Under the pieces are notes generated by a model, which was not told where the DNA came from, made no database searches, and was given only the letters and a program-made list of their open reading frames with translations. A stretch of DNA of 46,245 nucleotides. Origin: an uncultured euryarchaeote. Its GTDB lineage: Archaea > Thermoplasmatota > Poseidoniia > Poseidoniales > Poseidoniaceae. The translations under genes and the position numbers were made by a program. Position 1 is the stretch's first letter; the number at the start of each line of letters is the position of its first letter. Of this stretch, positions 26,934 through 37,006 are shown in pieces. The DNA is taken from contig CALDPP010000035.1 in assembly GCA_937911345.1 (NCBI GenBank), positions 1 through 46,245 on the forward strand, given 5' to 3'.

Positions 26934-29900
26934 TCAAATTTCTTCTTCAATATGCTCTGTCGGCGCTGTCTGTTCCAATTTTTCCTCTATAGAACTTATT
27001 GCATCGGAAACTTCTCTTCTTTCTTGTATATCTTCACTAGTTTCGCTAGCTCTTTCCATAAGACCTGATATCGTTGTTTCTTCTTCTGCTATTTCTTCAG
27101 TGAAATTTAGCAAACCACCCAAACTCTTTGGCGGCGGAAGTGGCTCTGGGACTGTAGGCATATCTGCCTGTGCATCTTGCTGTTTTTCTAGTGCAATTGC
27201 ACTAATCCTTTCATCAAGTGGATTATCTTTAGCCGATTCTATTTCACTTAGTTTGATGGCTCTTTCTCTATCGAAGTCAACTATTCTTCTGCTACAACCG
27301 TCTCCACCATGAGTTATTCCTATGTGGTGGTCAGCGAGTCTCAATGAAACCTTCCTTAGAGTCACCATCAAGAATTGTGCTTTCTTACTTCTTTCTCTAC
27401 ACATTTCTGCAATTCTCTCTGCATTAATTGCATCCAGGTTTTGGTCGACTTCATCGAAGTAGTAGAATGGGCTCGGATCATAATCCTGAATTGCAAAAAT
27501 CAGTGCCAATGCTGCCATTGATTGTTCTCCTCCAGATAGTTGAAGCCGATTTACCTTGGATGACTTACCCTTTGGTTTCGCCCAGAGCTCTAGTCCTCCT
27601 TTGAAAGGTTCGTCTGGATTTTCTAAGTATAATTCGCCCTTACCTCCATCACTAAGGATTTTGTATGATTTTTGGAAGTTCTCGTTGACCTTATCTAGTA
27701 CTTTCACAAGTTTCTGTTTTCTTTGCGATTCTAATTTCTCGGTAATCTCAACTAGATTAGCTCTACGTGATTGAAGTTGTTTGAATTCAACCTTCATGGA
27801 GTCTAGCCTTTCCTCACATTCTGCATATTGTTCGATTGCGAGCATGTTTACTGGACCATGTTTCTCCATTGCACGTTCTAAAGACCTAACTCGCTTTTCT
27901 GCGTCGCCAACTGAAGGTAAACTAACCTCTGGAGGTGCGGGAGAGATATCATTTGCTTGCATATCAGAATACAATTCATTGATGACCATCTCTTTGTTGA
28001 TTATTGAACGGCCCAATTCATCACTTAATCGTCTTCTTGATTGAGCATCTGTAGATTTTTGAGTCAGTTCAGTTCGAAGACTGGCTCTTTCATCAACTAA
28101 AGCAAGTCTTTCATCTTCTAGACCTTTATTCTCTTCTAATAGTTGAGTCCTCTCCTCTTCCCTATCTTTAAGTTCTATAGAATCGGTAGCTATTGATGCT
28201 TGAAGATTGTCAATCATATCAGACCTAGAAATGATACTTGAATTCAATGATTCTATTCTAGAAGTCAAATCTGTGACTCTTTCGGTCAGTAGTGTTTCGT
28301 GCTCACTGCCGCTTTCAAGCGCAGCAAGTGCTTTAGACATCAAACCTTCAGAATCTAATCTTTTCATTTGAGCGGCATGAAGTCTATCTTTTAGGTGCTC
28401 TGGGCTCGCCGCTTCCATCTCATTTCTGGTATCTGAAACCTTTTCATTTAGGTCTGCAACCATAGATTGTGCTTCATCCAAGGAATCTATTTGTTTACTT
28501 GCTAGCATTTCTAGATCGGACAATTTAGTTTCATGACCATTGACTTCTCCAAGTGATTTATTGTAAACTGATTTTGCTTGTTTAATCTCTGCACGCCATT
28601 CTTGCAATTTAACGGCTTGGTCACTATCAGTGAGTTCATTGATTTTAGTTCTAAGTTGTTGTTGTTCCTTTCTTGCTTGGTGAAGTGCGGCAGAAACTGT
28701 TTCAGACATTAATTCTAACTTCGCTATCTCGCTCGAAAGTTTCTCTATTTCGCTGGCACCCTTAATCCCGCCACCGAATGATACTCTCATGGGTCTTTTT
28801 GAACCGCCAATCATGGCACCTCCTGCCTCAGTTACATCGCCTCTTAGAGTAACTAACCGTACACCTCCCATGTAATTCCTGGCAGTTGAAAGTGAATCTA
28901 CAATCAAAGTATTCCTCAAAACGAATTTGATTGCGATATCTATCTTTGGATCATAATCTAGAAGTTCATGAGCGAATCCTACCACTCCTGGTTTCTTTGA
29001 AACCATCAATGCTTTACCTGCTGCTCTGTTATTGTTCAATTTATTCAATGGCAAGAATGTTGCTCTTCCAGCTCTCTTTTCTGCCAACCACTTGATTGCT
29101 TTTGCTGCGATTTCATCATTCTCTACCACTATAGAAGTCATGCCTCCGCCAATGGCCGTTGCCAAAGCGCTTTCATGAGATGAATCGATTGGCGCACATA
29201 ACTCTGCAATTGTTCCAATAATCCCAGTAAGTTCACCGTTATCTCTTGCTGAGATTACTGCTGCTGCACCACCAGCCATTCCTTTAGCACCAGATGAATT
29301 CTCCATCTCTGCTCGTAATCTTTCCCTAGTTCTCTCTGCTTCTCGCAACTTAACTTCAACCAATTGAGATTGTTCGACTAATTTTTCTTCGCTTCTTTGG
29401 GCAGTTATCAAGTCTTTAGACAATTTATTCCTATCCGTGCTAGGGTTATTGCCAGATAACTCTTGACCCTGTAACTCAAGTTCACCCAATGCCAATCTAT
29501 TTTCTTCAGCTGTTTCTTGAGATTTTGCCAACTGTTCTGAAATCAATTCAGCCTGAACAGCAGTTTTATTCACTTCACTTTGGGCCAAATTGAGTTTCTC
29601 TGTTGCTTGCTCTAATTCAGATAATAAACTAGTTAGTTGTTGGGAGAATTTAGCACTTTCATCGCCAGATGATTCCATGATTTTCTGAATTTCTAATTCT
29701 TCAGTTTGCGCTTCATCAAGCGATTTCTTCGAGTCTTCCAAGTCTTGCTTGGCAGTATTAAGATTGTTGACGAATTCCTCCAAGGCACTTTTTGCCCCAT
29801 CTAGGTGACTTGATAATTCTTCGACTTCGGCTTTATCATCTAAATCCTTTGATTCGGCCTCTGAAATTTTATCTTTGTTGGTATCTATACGTAAATGCAA

Positions 29901-30827
29901 ATCAAAAATTACCTTGTTCAAGCCTTTACTTTCGCCGCCAGTTAATTCTTCAATCTGTTTTTGTAATTCACCAATTTGGTCATCAAGTGAAAGCAATGTT
30001 TTCGAGCCTTCCCTAACCTGCTGTTCTAGATTATTTGCTTCCTCGAGATATCTAGATTGTTCGTTTACCTGATATTCCTTTTCTGCCAACTGGCTTGCAT
30101 AACTTGCTTGATACGAAGTGATTCTAGCTTGGTTTAAATCTTCAACCAAGTCTTTAACTTTTACAGCAAGATCTTTTTGTTTCTTTAATTCCTTCAAACG
30201 AATTTTCTGACTATCCTCAAGTAATTTGATTCTTTCAATATAATCATCAACGCTGTCTTTTTGCCGGTCTGCTTTTCTGATTTCATCATCATATAGAGTA
30301 ACACCTGCTACACTATCCAATACCTTTCGTCTCTCCTTTGCAGTCATCTTTGCTAGGCTAGTAACATCACCTTGCAAGACGATATTATACCCATCAGGGC
30401 GAGCATTTGCAGCACCAAGAATTCTATGGAATGACTTTTGCGAACTTTCCTCCCCATTCAAATGATAGTTAGTTACAACATTGCCTGACTTAGTCAACCT
30501 GATTGACCTAGACATCCGTACTTCATCCATATTCAACGGCAGCCTTCTGCGGCCATTGTCTAAAGAAGGGTTAGCGAATACTAAAGTGACGCTACATGAA
30601 CGAGCAGCATTGTGATTATTTCCACCATTGAAAATCAAATCCTTAGAGTTCTGTGCCCTGATTGTTTTGTTTGACCTTGGCCCAAGTACGAATTGTATAG
30701 CATCACCACAATTGGATTTACCTGAACCATTAGGCCCTGTAATTGCAGTAAATCCTCTTTCTAGAGGTATTGTCACCTCTCCTCTAAATGATTTGAAATT
30801 CGAAACTTCGAGTGCTTTTAGATACAT
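26934..30827 (-). CDS. smc: Chromosome segregation ATPase SMC with acidic C-terminal tail
   Basis: ITGPNGSGKSNCGDAIQFVLGPRSNKTIRAQNSKDLIFNGG, long coiled coils, hinge (LTGIIGTIAELCAPIDSSHESALATAIGG), LSGGEQSMAALALIFAIQDYDPSPFYYFDEVDQNLD. Confidence 0.97.
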   Translation of the reverse strand: MYLKALEVSNFKSFRGEVTIPLERGFTAITGPNGSGKSNCGDAIQFVLGPRSNKTIRAQNSKDLIFNGGNNHNAARSCSVTLVFANPSLDNGRRRLPLNMDEVRMSRSIRLTKSGNVVTNYHLNGEESSQKSFHRILGAANARPDGYNIVLQGDVTSLAKMTAKERRKVLDSVAGVTLYDDEIRKADRQKDSVDDYIERIKLLEDSQKIRLKELKKQKDLAVKVKDLVEDLNQARITSYQASYASQLAEKEYQVNEQSRYLEEANNLEQQVREGSKTLLSLDDQIGELQKQIEELTGGESKGLNKVIFDLHLRIDTNKDKISEAESKDLDDKAEVEELSSHLDGAKSALEEFVNNLNTAKQDLEDSKKSLDEAQTEELEIQKIMESSGDESAKFSQQLTSLLSELEQATEKLNLAQSEVNKTAVQAELISEQLAKSQETAEENRLALGELELQGQELSGNNPSTDRNKLSKDLITAQRSEEKLVEQSQLVEVKLREAERTRERLRAEMENSSGAKGMAGGAAAVISARDNGELTGIIGTIAELCAPIDSSHESALATAIGGGMTSIVVENDEIAAKAIKWLAEKRAGRATFLPLNKLNNNRAAGKALMVSKKPGVVGFAHELLDYDPKIDIAIKFVLRNTLIVDSLSTARNYMGGVRLVTLRGDVTEAGGAMIGGSKRPMRVSFGGGIKGASEIEKLSSEIAKLELMSETVSAALHQARKEQQQLRTKINELTDSDQAVKLQEWRAEIKQAKSVYNKSLGEVNGHETKLSDLEMLASKQIDSLDEAQSMVADLNEKVSDTRNEMEAASPEHLKDRLHAAQMKRLDSEGLMSKALAALESGSEHETLLTERVTDLTSRIESLNSSIISRSDMIDNLQASIATDSIELKDREEERTQLLEENKGLEDERLALVDERASLRTELTQKSTDAQSRRRLSDELGRSIINKEMVINELYSDMQANDISPAPPEVSLPSVGDAEKRVRSLERAMEKHGPVNMLAIEQYAECEERLDSMKVEFKQLQSRRANLVEITEKLESQRKQKLVKVLDKVNENFQKSYKILSDGGKGELYLENPDEPFKGGLELWAKPKGKSSKVNRLQLSGGEQSMAALALIFAIQDYDPSPFYYFDEVDQNLDAINAERIAEMCRERSKKAQFLMVTLRKVSLRLADHHIGITHGGDGCSRRIVDFDRERAIKLSEIESAKDNPLDERISAIALEKQQDAQADMPTVPEPLPPPKSLGGLLNFTEEIAEEETTISGLMERASETSEDIQERREVSDAISSIEEKLEQTAPTEHIEEEI

Positions 30828-30841
30828 CCCAATCCCTCAAG

Positions 30842-30920
30842 TGGAAAATATTTCCAACCTTATTCTTTAGAGCGGGTCTGTAAGGGTCTTAAAGTATACT
30901 AGTGTTGAGTACTCAATACT
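30842..30920. promoter_or_regulatory. Two palindromes in the smc upstream region
   Basis: TGGAAA-ATA-TTTCCA (30842-30856) and AGTgTTGAGTACTCAAtACT (30901-30920; perfect 12-bp core TTGAGTACTCAA 30905-30916). Confidence 0.5.
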
Positions 30921-30956
30921 GCGTTTTCATGAGGTCAAATAATTCACCGAATTAGT

Positions 30957-31730
30957 CTAAATTGATCCGGAAAAATCACATTTTGAACAACCAGCGCCTT
31001 CACAGTATGGGCAAGTGGCTTGAACCTTCAAAGAACTATTACTTCTCATTGTCAATTTTGAGTCCCTGTGCATCAAAGGCGACCGTGCCACACGCTTCTG
31101 TTTGCCATGCAACTCAGGCAGTGGTTTTGCTATAGTTCCGTATTTAGAGCGGAATTTTTCAGCGACTACTCGTCGCTTTTCCAATCTCTTGTTGGTTAGA
31201 TCTATTGCCTCGGCTTCCCAATATTTTGGCCCTCTCATCATAAATGCACCAATTATTGCCATGCCAAGTTGCACTGCTAAGGGCGACACATCTAGTGGAA
31301 TAAGACCAGCAATCCCTTCTGAACTTACCGATGTTGGAAGTAATTCCAATCTATCTAATATTGCTAAACCAAATAGCGTGCAACCACCAATGAAGGAAAT
31401 TCTCCTAAGACGCTTGGCCCATCTACCCTGTTGAGGGAATTTGAATTTTCCAACAAATATCATAAACAATCCTTCGGCTAATAATAGCAAATCTGCCCCA
31501 TTCCAATCACCGGAATTGCCTAAACAGAAACTATCATTTCCTTCTGCAAGTTCTGACTCAATTTCAGAGATTGCACAATGAGGTTCTAGCATTTTCAATA
31601 CATCCAACTTGGAGGTTTCTGCGCCTTCAATCAATTGAGGAGCCACTAAACCAAACTGGACATTTGCGATAACAAACGCAACCATAGAGACACCTACAAT
31701 GGTGGCTATATTGCGACGGATGCTCCCCAT
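30957..31730 (-). CDS. Multi-pass membrane protein with C-terminal CxxCxGxGCxxC zinc-ribbon-like tail
   Basis: TM helices and C-terminus CPYCEGAGCSKCDFSGSI; ATG at 31730 (MGSIRRNIATIVG). Confidence 0.6.
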   Translation of the reverse strand: MGSIRRNIATIVGVSMVAFVIANVQFGLVAPQLIEGAETSKLDVLKMLEPHCAISEIESELAEGNDSFCLGNSGDWNGADLLLLAEGLFMIFVGKFKFPQQGRWAKRLRRISFIGGCTLFGLAILDRLELLPTSVSSEGIAGLIPLDVSPLAVQLGMAIIGAFMMRGPKYWEAEAIDLTNKRLEKRRVVAEKFRSKYGTIAKPLPELHGKQKRVARSPLMHRDSKLTMRSNSSLKVQATCPYCEGAGCSKCDFSGSI

Positions 31731-31812
31731 GTTCCGCTGACACAGAATTAGTTTGATAGTGCTGTCGCTCAAACAGTTCAAAAGTGAGAGTTATTTGGCT
31801 AAATCGCTGACT

Positions 31813-33432
31813 ATGACGAGAATAGCCATTATCGGCAGCGGAATCGCTGGACTGTTTTCTGCTCTGAAATTAGCAAATAGCGGCCACTACATCACAATAA
31901 TTACAAAACAAAGAGTAAAAGATTCATCAACAAATTGGGCTCAAGGAGGTATCGCTGGAATCCTTGACAAGACCAATAGTGAAGGAAAAGAAGCACACAT
32001 TAGAGATACGCTACAATCTGGTGATGGACTATGCAATGAAGCAGTTGTTAGAGATGTAATTGAGCAAGCTGCCGACTGTATCAATGAACTAGTCAATATT
32101 GGTGTTAATTTCGAAAAAGGCGATGATGGTGAGTTTAAGCTAGCAAAAGAGGGAGGGCACTCAGAGCGTCGAATTCTTCATGCAAAAGATGCAACTGGTA
32201 GAGAAATTGAAAGAGCATTAATCAATGCTGCTAAACAACATCCAAAAATCACTTTGATGAGAAATACCCTGGCAGTCGATTTGATCCAGAGAGAACATGG
32301 TGATGCAAGCAAGGGAGTTTGCGGCGTTTGGTGTTTCAACCAAGAAACTAAAGAAGTAATCACTTTACCTGCTGATTCAGTAATTATTGCAACAGGTGGC
32401 GTAGGTCAATTATGGGCAAAAACCACTAATCCAAATGTTGCTACTGGCGATGGTGTAGCAATGGCATACCGTTGCGGAGCCGCTGTGAAAGACATGGCGT
32501 TTATTCAATTCCACCCTACAGCACTTGCGATTGAAAATGGCCGCCCATTTTTGATTACCGAAGCATTGAGAGGAGAAGGAGGAGTTATACTTGATGATGA
32601 AGGACTAGGTAAATGGAATACCGATTGTGAGCAATCACTTACTAACGGCTTAGAGCGGCCTAAACCTGAAGATTATTCATTTACTCTACAATTTTCGAAT
32701 CTTGGATCTATGGCAACAAGGGATATTGTTGCAAGAGCGATTGACCAAAACTTGAAGCAAACAGGACAAAAGTCAGTTTACCTTGTAACTTCACACCTCA
32801 ATAAAGAAATGTTAAGAAATTCATTTCCTAATATGCAAAAACATCTAGACAAATATAATTTAACTTTAGGAGTTAATCATCTACCGATATCCCCCGCTGC
32901 CCACTATATTGTTGGTGGCTTGGATGTAGACGAATATGGTAGGCCCAGAATATTCAATTCCAGTGAAATAATCCCATACCTATACGCAATTGGCGAGGTT
33001 GCATGTACCGGAATGCATGGAGCAAATAGACTAGCGTCTAACAGTTTACTTGAGGCTGTAGTATTCGCGGACAATGCAGCAAAACACATTATAGAAAATC
33101 CACCATCACAAATAAGTCACAAACTACCAGAATGGCGGGCTGATGGTTTAGATATCGTTAATGAGCATGCACCGATAATCAACGACTTGACGATGCTGAA
33201 AGATACAATGTCAAGTGAGGTAGGGATTGTGAGGAACCATAAACGTCTGAATCGAGCGTTGAGAAGAATAAAATTACTAGAAAAAGAAATTGCGATGATT
33301 TGGAAATCCTCCAAACCGTCAAGAGAAATTGTTGAGTTAAGAAATCTCATTCAAGTTGCTAATCTAGTCGTCCATGATGCAATAAGTCGAACAGAAAACC
33401 GAGGCCTTCACTTCAATACGGATCTAATATAG
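31813..33432 (+). CDS. nadB: L-aspartate oxidase
   Basis: IAIIGSGIAGLFSALKLANSG, SSTNWAQGGIAGILD, GGHSERRILHAKDATGREIERALI, FIQFHPTAL, AHYIVGGLDVDEYGRP, GEVACTGMHGANRLASNSLLEAVVFA. Confidence 0.95.
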   Translation: MTRIAIIGSGIAGLFSALKLANSGHYITIITKQRVKDSSTNWAQGGIAGILDKTNSEGKEAHIRDTLQSGDGLCNEAVVRDVIEQAADCINELVNIGVNFEKGDDGEFKLAKEGGHSERRILHAKDATGREIERALINAAKQHPKITLMRNTLAVDLIQREHGDASKGVCGVWCFNQETKEVITLPADSVIIATGGVGQLWAKTTNPNVATGDGVAMAYRCGAAVKDMAFIQFHPTALAIENGRPFLITEALRGEGGVILDDEGLGKWNTDCEQSLTNGLERPKPEDYSFTLQFSNLGSMATRDIVARAIDQNLKQTGQKSVYLVTSHLNKEMLRNSFPNMQKHLDKYNLTLGVNHLPISPAAHYIVGGLDVDEYGRPRIFNSSEIIPYLYAIGEVACTGMHGANRLASNSLLEAVVFADNAAKHIIENPPSQISHKLPEWRADGLDIVNEHAPIINDLTMLKDTMSSEVGIVRNHKRLNRALRRIKLLEKEIAMIWKSSKPSREIVELRNLIQVANLVVHDAISRTENRGLHFNTDLI

Positions 33433-34371
33433 ACTCAATGACTCGATTAATTCACTAAGTAATTGATTTAAAGGAGTTGCCAAACCATATTTCTCTGCTT
33501 TGTTAACTATCATCCGATTGAGAAACTTTATTTCAGTAGTTTTACCTAATCTAACGTCTTGTAGCATGCTACATTTGTTATCCTTGGTGTTCTGTAAAAC
33601 TAATTTCAAATTGTCTACAAGTTGACTATCATCGTCTAATTCCACACCTTCCATTCTTGCGACTTTAGCTGCTTCTAGCATGACCTCTGTACATGTTTCA
33701 AACATATCACCTTCGAGTAATTCTCCATTTTTCTGCCCTGTTATAGCTGCAATTGGATTAATTGCAATATTAATCAATACCTTTGACCATACCAAATTAC
33801 TGCCATTATCGCTCCAAGTTGGTTTTAGATTTGCAGCCTGAAATGAACTAATTAGTTTGGTTAATTGTTCTAATTTTGGGCTATTTCTGTCTTTACCTAG
33901 ATTGATTGCTCCTAGGCCGGCCCACTCAATGCTACCTGGGTTTTTTCGCCACACACCATGAGTTGTTGTTGCTGGTATCACTCGATGGGAACCGAACTCT
34001 TGTGATCCTAACTCAATATGTCCAAGACCATTACTCAAAATAATTATTCTAGTATCGTTGTTTGTGAATCGTTTAGCCAATTTGAGTAATTCTTCAACAT
34101 CTCCGGCCTTTGAAGTTATCAAAATGTAGTCTGCTAATCCATCAAAGACTGAATTAATTCCAACATCTTGTATTGAAAGATGATACTGATCTGGAGATAT
34201 ATGGAAACACTCAACACCATCGACAGAAATGCCGTTCACTGCTAGTGCTGCTGCATGTTCACCTCTGCCATGAATGAGTACCTCCGAATCATCTAATTGA
34301 GCCAACTTTGCACCGATTAAAGTACCAATATTGCCAGCGCCTAGAATAACAAATTTCATATTATCACTCAT
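33424..34371 (-). CDS. Ketopantoate reductase family (ApbA/PanE) protein
   Basis: MKFVILGAGNIGTLIGAKLAQ; DYILITSKAGDVEELL; VWSKVLINIAINPIAAITGQKNGELLE; substrate-domain tail. Confidence 0.88.
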   Translation of the reverse strand: MSDNMKFVILGAGNIGTLIGAKLAQLDDSEVLIHGRGEHAAALAVNGISVDGVECFHISPDQYHLSIQDVGINSVFDGLADYILITSKAGDVEELLKLAKRFTNNDTRIIILSNGLGHIELGSQEFGSHRVIPATTTHGVWRKNPGSIEWAGLGAINLGKDRNSPKLEQLTKLISSFQAANLKPTWSDNGSNLVWSKVLINIAINPIAAITGQKNGELLEGDMFETCTEVMLEAAKVARMEGVELDDDSQLVDNLKLVLQNTKDNKCSMLQDVRLGKTTEIKFLNRMIVNKAEKYGLATPLNQLLSELIESLSLY

Positions 34372-36941
34372 GAGTAACTACCTAGATAGATGTAAACTTC
34401 TCCATCCTCATAATCTATGTACATTGTTGATAACAAGTTATCTGGTGGCGCAAAGTTAAATCTATTCTCTCCTGGCATGATTTCGGTTACTGATTCGATT
34501 ACCGACCACTCCTCTGAGTCTTCTCCTGAAGTTGTTTGGACAATGTTAACTCGAGTGGTAGAATTTACGGGATTATGGATTACAAATTCTGACATGTTAC
34601 TTCCAGATAATTCTCCGTTTGCAGCAGATGCCCAAAGCGAAGTCCACATTCGGTAAAACATATTATTCCTTTCAAAAATCAGTTCAGGGCCATAATCTAT
34701 AGAGATTATACTGTCTGGAGCTGGATACAATTGTTGTGAACATATCGAAATTTCATCCTCATCATTTAGCACAATTAACAATGAATCATTTTCTTGAATC
34801 GCAGGAATCATTGAACTAGGGCGATAGTTCGTATTCCATATCCATTGTTGTGACTGATTGCTTGGTTTTGTGGGTGTGCTCGCCATTGGGTTGAGTTTGC
34901 AAGTTTGTTCAGAAACAGATAGGATATCTCCGGATTCTAATTCTGAACCCCAACCTCTAACATCAGTAGAATCCACTAACGTGCCGTTTTCTGGAGAGAT
35001 AAACCTCATCGGAAGTACAGGATTTTGTGGCGAGAAAGTATGATCTCCAACTTTGATCACAGTAAGGACATAAGACCTTAGTAAAATTACTGGGTCTTGA
35101 CCCTTAATACAGATCTCACCAATATCTTCGGTAATTTCTGCCTCCAAACCTTGATGACCTTCAATCCAATACATCCTAGTTTCAAAGGTAAAATCAGATG
35201 CTGAATTAGGGAATGAGACATTATACGGCTGCTCATTATCTGAAAATACCTCTAAACACCTCATCACATCATCTGAGTCATAATTCATATACCAACTAGA
35301 ATTAACATAATGAGGTATTTCAGGTGTAAGTTTTATTGTTGAAATTATTGGCTGATCATCGACATATGTAACCAAATATACTTCTTCTGAGGTAGGACTA
35401 TATTGATTATAATTCCAACTTACATTCAAAGAAACCGTCGAAACCATACCAGGAAGAATATTATCGCCACAGCCTGTTAATGTAGATGAATTGCGTTCAT
35501 CATCGCTACATAACCAATCAAAATTCCAGTTTTGAGAGACTACACCGTCAGAAGTTGCCAAATCAATTTGCCAATACTGTGTGATTGATGCTATGTTTAC
35601 TATGTCAATTTCTAATGTGCCATTCCATGAACCATTGGTTTCTAATATCGAGATAGAATCATTAAATTCGTATGAGATTTCTTGGTTCCAATCATCATCC
35701 ATTGAGTAAGGAGTCTGCCCCGGAAGTCCCAATAGGAAAATTACGAATAGCAAAATCCCCATCCGTTTAACACTGTCATTGTCGACTTCCTTTGGCTCAT
35801 CTAAAATCAGTGGCACCCTTCTATCAGCACCTAGTAGTAACAATAACGGGAAAATTATTCCCAGTATTGGAAGCCAAATATTGAAACTTGCAAAAGAATC
35901 AAACATCCAAGCAAAGGCAAGAATAATTGCAAAAAGAAATAGTTGATTGGTTGAATTTCTAGTTTCTGCCATACTAGTTCTAGCGATTAGCAAACGGCCA
36001 CCTGGGAATGTTGGTATTGGAATTAAAGAAATCCAGCCAAAGAAACACAGCATTGAACCTGCCTTCGATAGAGGATGTGACCAAACAAGTTGGGTCGTAA
36101 CATTATCTGAGAATAATGGACTCAACAAATTAACAATTAACGGCATGTCTGGTACATATTGCATTGATGAAACTGCGACTATCTCAGGAGTTAAGTGCAA
36201 ACCAACCAACCACAGTATAACTCCTAAACCAACCATTGTAGTTGGCACTATCAGAGCGCTCCAGCCCAACATTTCACGGTCTTTCCACGGCCTTGCATCC
36301 ATTCTTGGCAAGGATGGAATTATCAAAATCCCAAACGGCCAAATTAGTAATGACTTCGGCATCAAACCAATACTAAATAGCGAGATTGAAGGATCGGGTA
36401 TTGGCGTTAGATGACCAACTCGCAATCCATGCCTTTCTCCATGAGCTTTCTGGAGGAATGATGCCAACAAAATAGCAGAAAAAATAGGTAGAGTGTAGCC
36501 AATAAATGCGTCGAGAAATAATGATTCGACAAACCATCCATCATCTGGTCTTGCATCCTCAATCCAAAGCATTCCAGCAATAGTTGCGGTTATCAGCGAA
36601 AATGACCAAAATCCAATAGTTGTTTTTGATGATGGGAATTGTCTTTCAGGACTTGGAATAACTTGGACAAACCAAGGGTCTCCAACTTGTAACTTAGCCA
36701 GCCAACCTAGATTCTCCAAGTGAGAGTTGAGTTTCTCTAATTGCGAATGAACATCAGTTGATTCTTTTTCAGTAATCTTCCAAACAGGCCATTTGGTTCC
36801 GCCCAATTCGCCGGTTACAATGAAATATCTTGCAATTATGTTACCAAGCAGTTCCTTTTGACCCCAAACTTGCTTGTGGGCCTTCAATTGAGATTTATCA
36901 TCGCCATTATTTGTAGTCGATTCGTTGTCATCGCTACTCAC
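34368..36941 (-). CDS. Site-2-protease (EGY/archaeal S2P)-like multi-pass membrane protein, predicted catalytically inactive, with large C-terminal extracytoplasmic domain
   Basis: N-terminal domain VWKITEKE...LNSHLENLGWLAKLQ...VQVIPSPE; TM regions; ERHGLRVGHLTPIP; SHPLSKAGSMLCFFGWISLIPIPTFPGGRLLIA aligns to the LLPIGQLDGGR region; HExxH position reads ASFLQ. Confidence 0.55.
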   Translation of the reverse strand: MSSDDNESTTNNGDDKSQLKAHKQVWGQKELLGNIIARYFIVTGELGGTKWPVWKITEKESTDVHSQLEKLNSHLENLGWLAKLQVGDPWFVQVIPSPERQFPSSKTTIGFWSFSLITATIAGMLWIEDARPDDGWFVESLFLDAFIGYTLPIFSAILLASFLQKAHGERHGLRVGHLTPIPDPSISLFSIGLMPKSLLIWPFGILIIPSLPRMDARPWKDREMLGWSALIVPTTMVGLGVILWLVGLHLTPEIVAVSSMQYVPDMPLIVNLLSPLFSDNVTTQLVWSHPLSKAGSMLCFFGWISLIPIPTFPGGRLLIARTSMAETRNSTNQLFLFAIILAFAWMFDSFASFNIWLPILGIIFPLLLLLGADRRVPLILDEPKEVDNDSVKRMGILLFVIFLLGLPGQTPYSMDDDWNQEISYEFNDSISILETNGSWNGTLEIDIVNIASITQYWQIDLATSDGVVSQNWNFDWLCSDDERNSSTLTGCGDNILPGMVSTVSLNVSWNYNQYSPTSEEVYLVTYVDDQPIISTIKLTPEIPHYVNSSWYMNYDSDDVMRCLEVFSDNEQPYNVSFPNSASDFTFETRMYWIEGHQGLEAEITEDIGEICIKGQDPVILLRSYVLTVIKVGDHTFSPQNPVLPMRFISPENGTLVDSTDVRGWGSELESGDILSVSEQTCKLNPMASTPTKPSNQSQQWIWNTNYRPSSMIPAIQENDSLLIVLNDEDEISICSQQLYPAPDSIISIDYGPELIFERNNMFYRMWTSLWASAANGELSGSNMSEFVIHNPVNSTTRVNIVQTTSGEDSEEWSVIESVTEIMPGENRFNFAPPDNLLSTMYIDYEDGEVYIYLGSYS

Positions 36942-37006
36942 TGGACCACCTCACAGTTTGTGGGTGTAGTTCTTTCCTACTTTAATCATCGTTGAGAAAA
37001 TAAAAC

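Noticed and set aside
35947-36414. 155-aa plus-strand ORF opposite the S2P-like gene
   Set aside because: Antisense to an intact 857-aa ORF with family features; no independent support.
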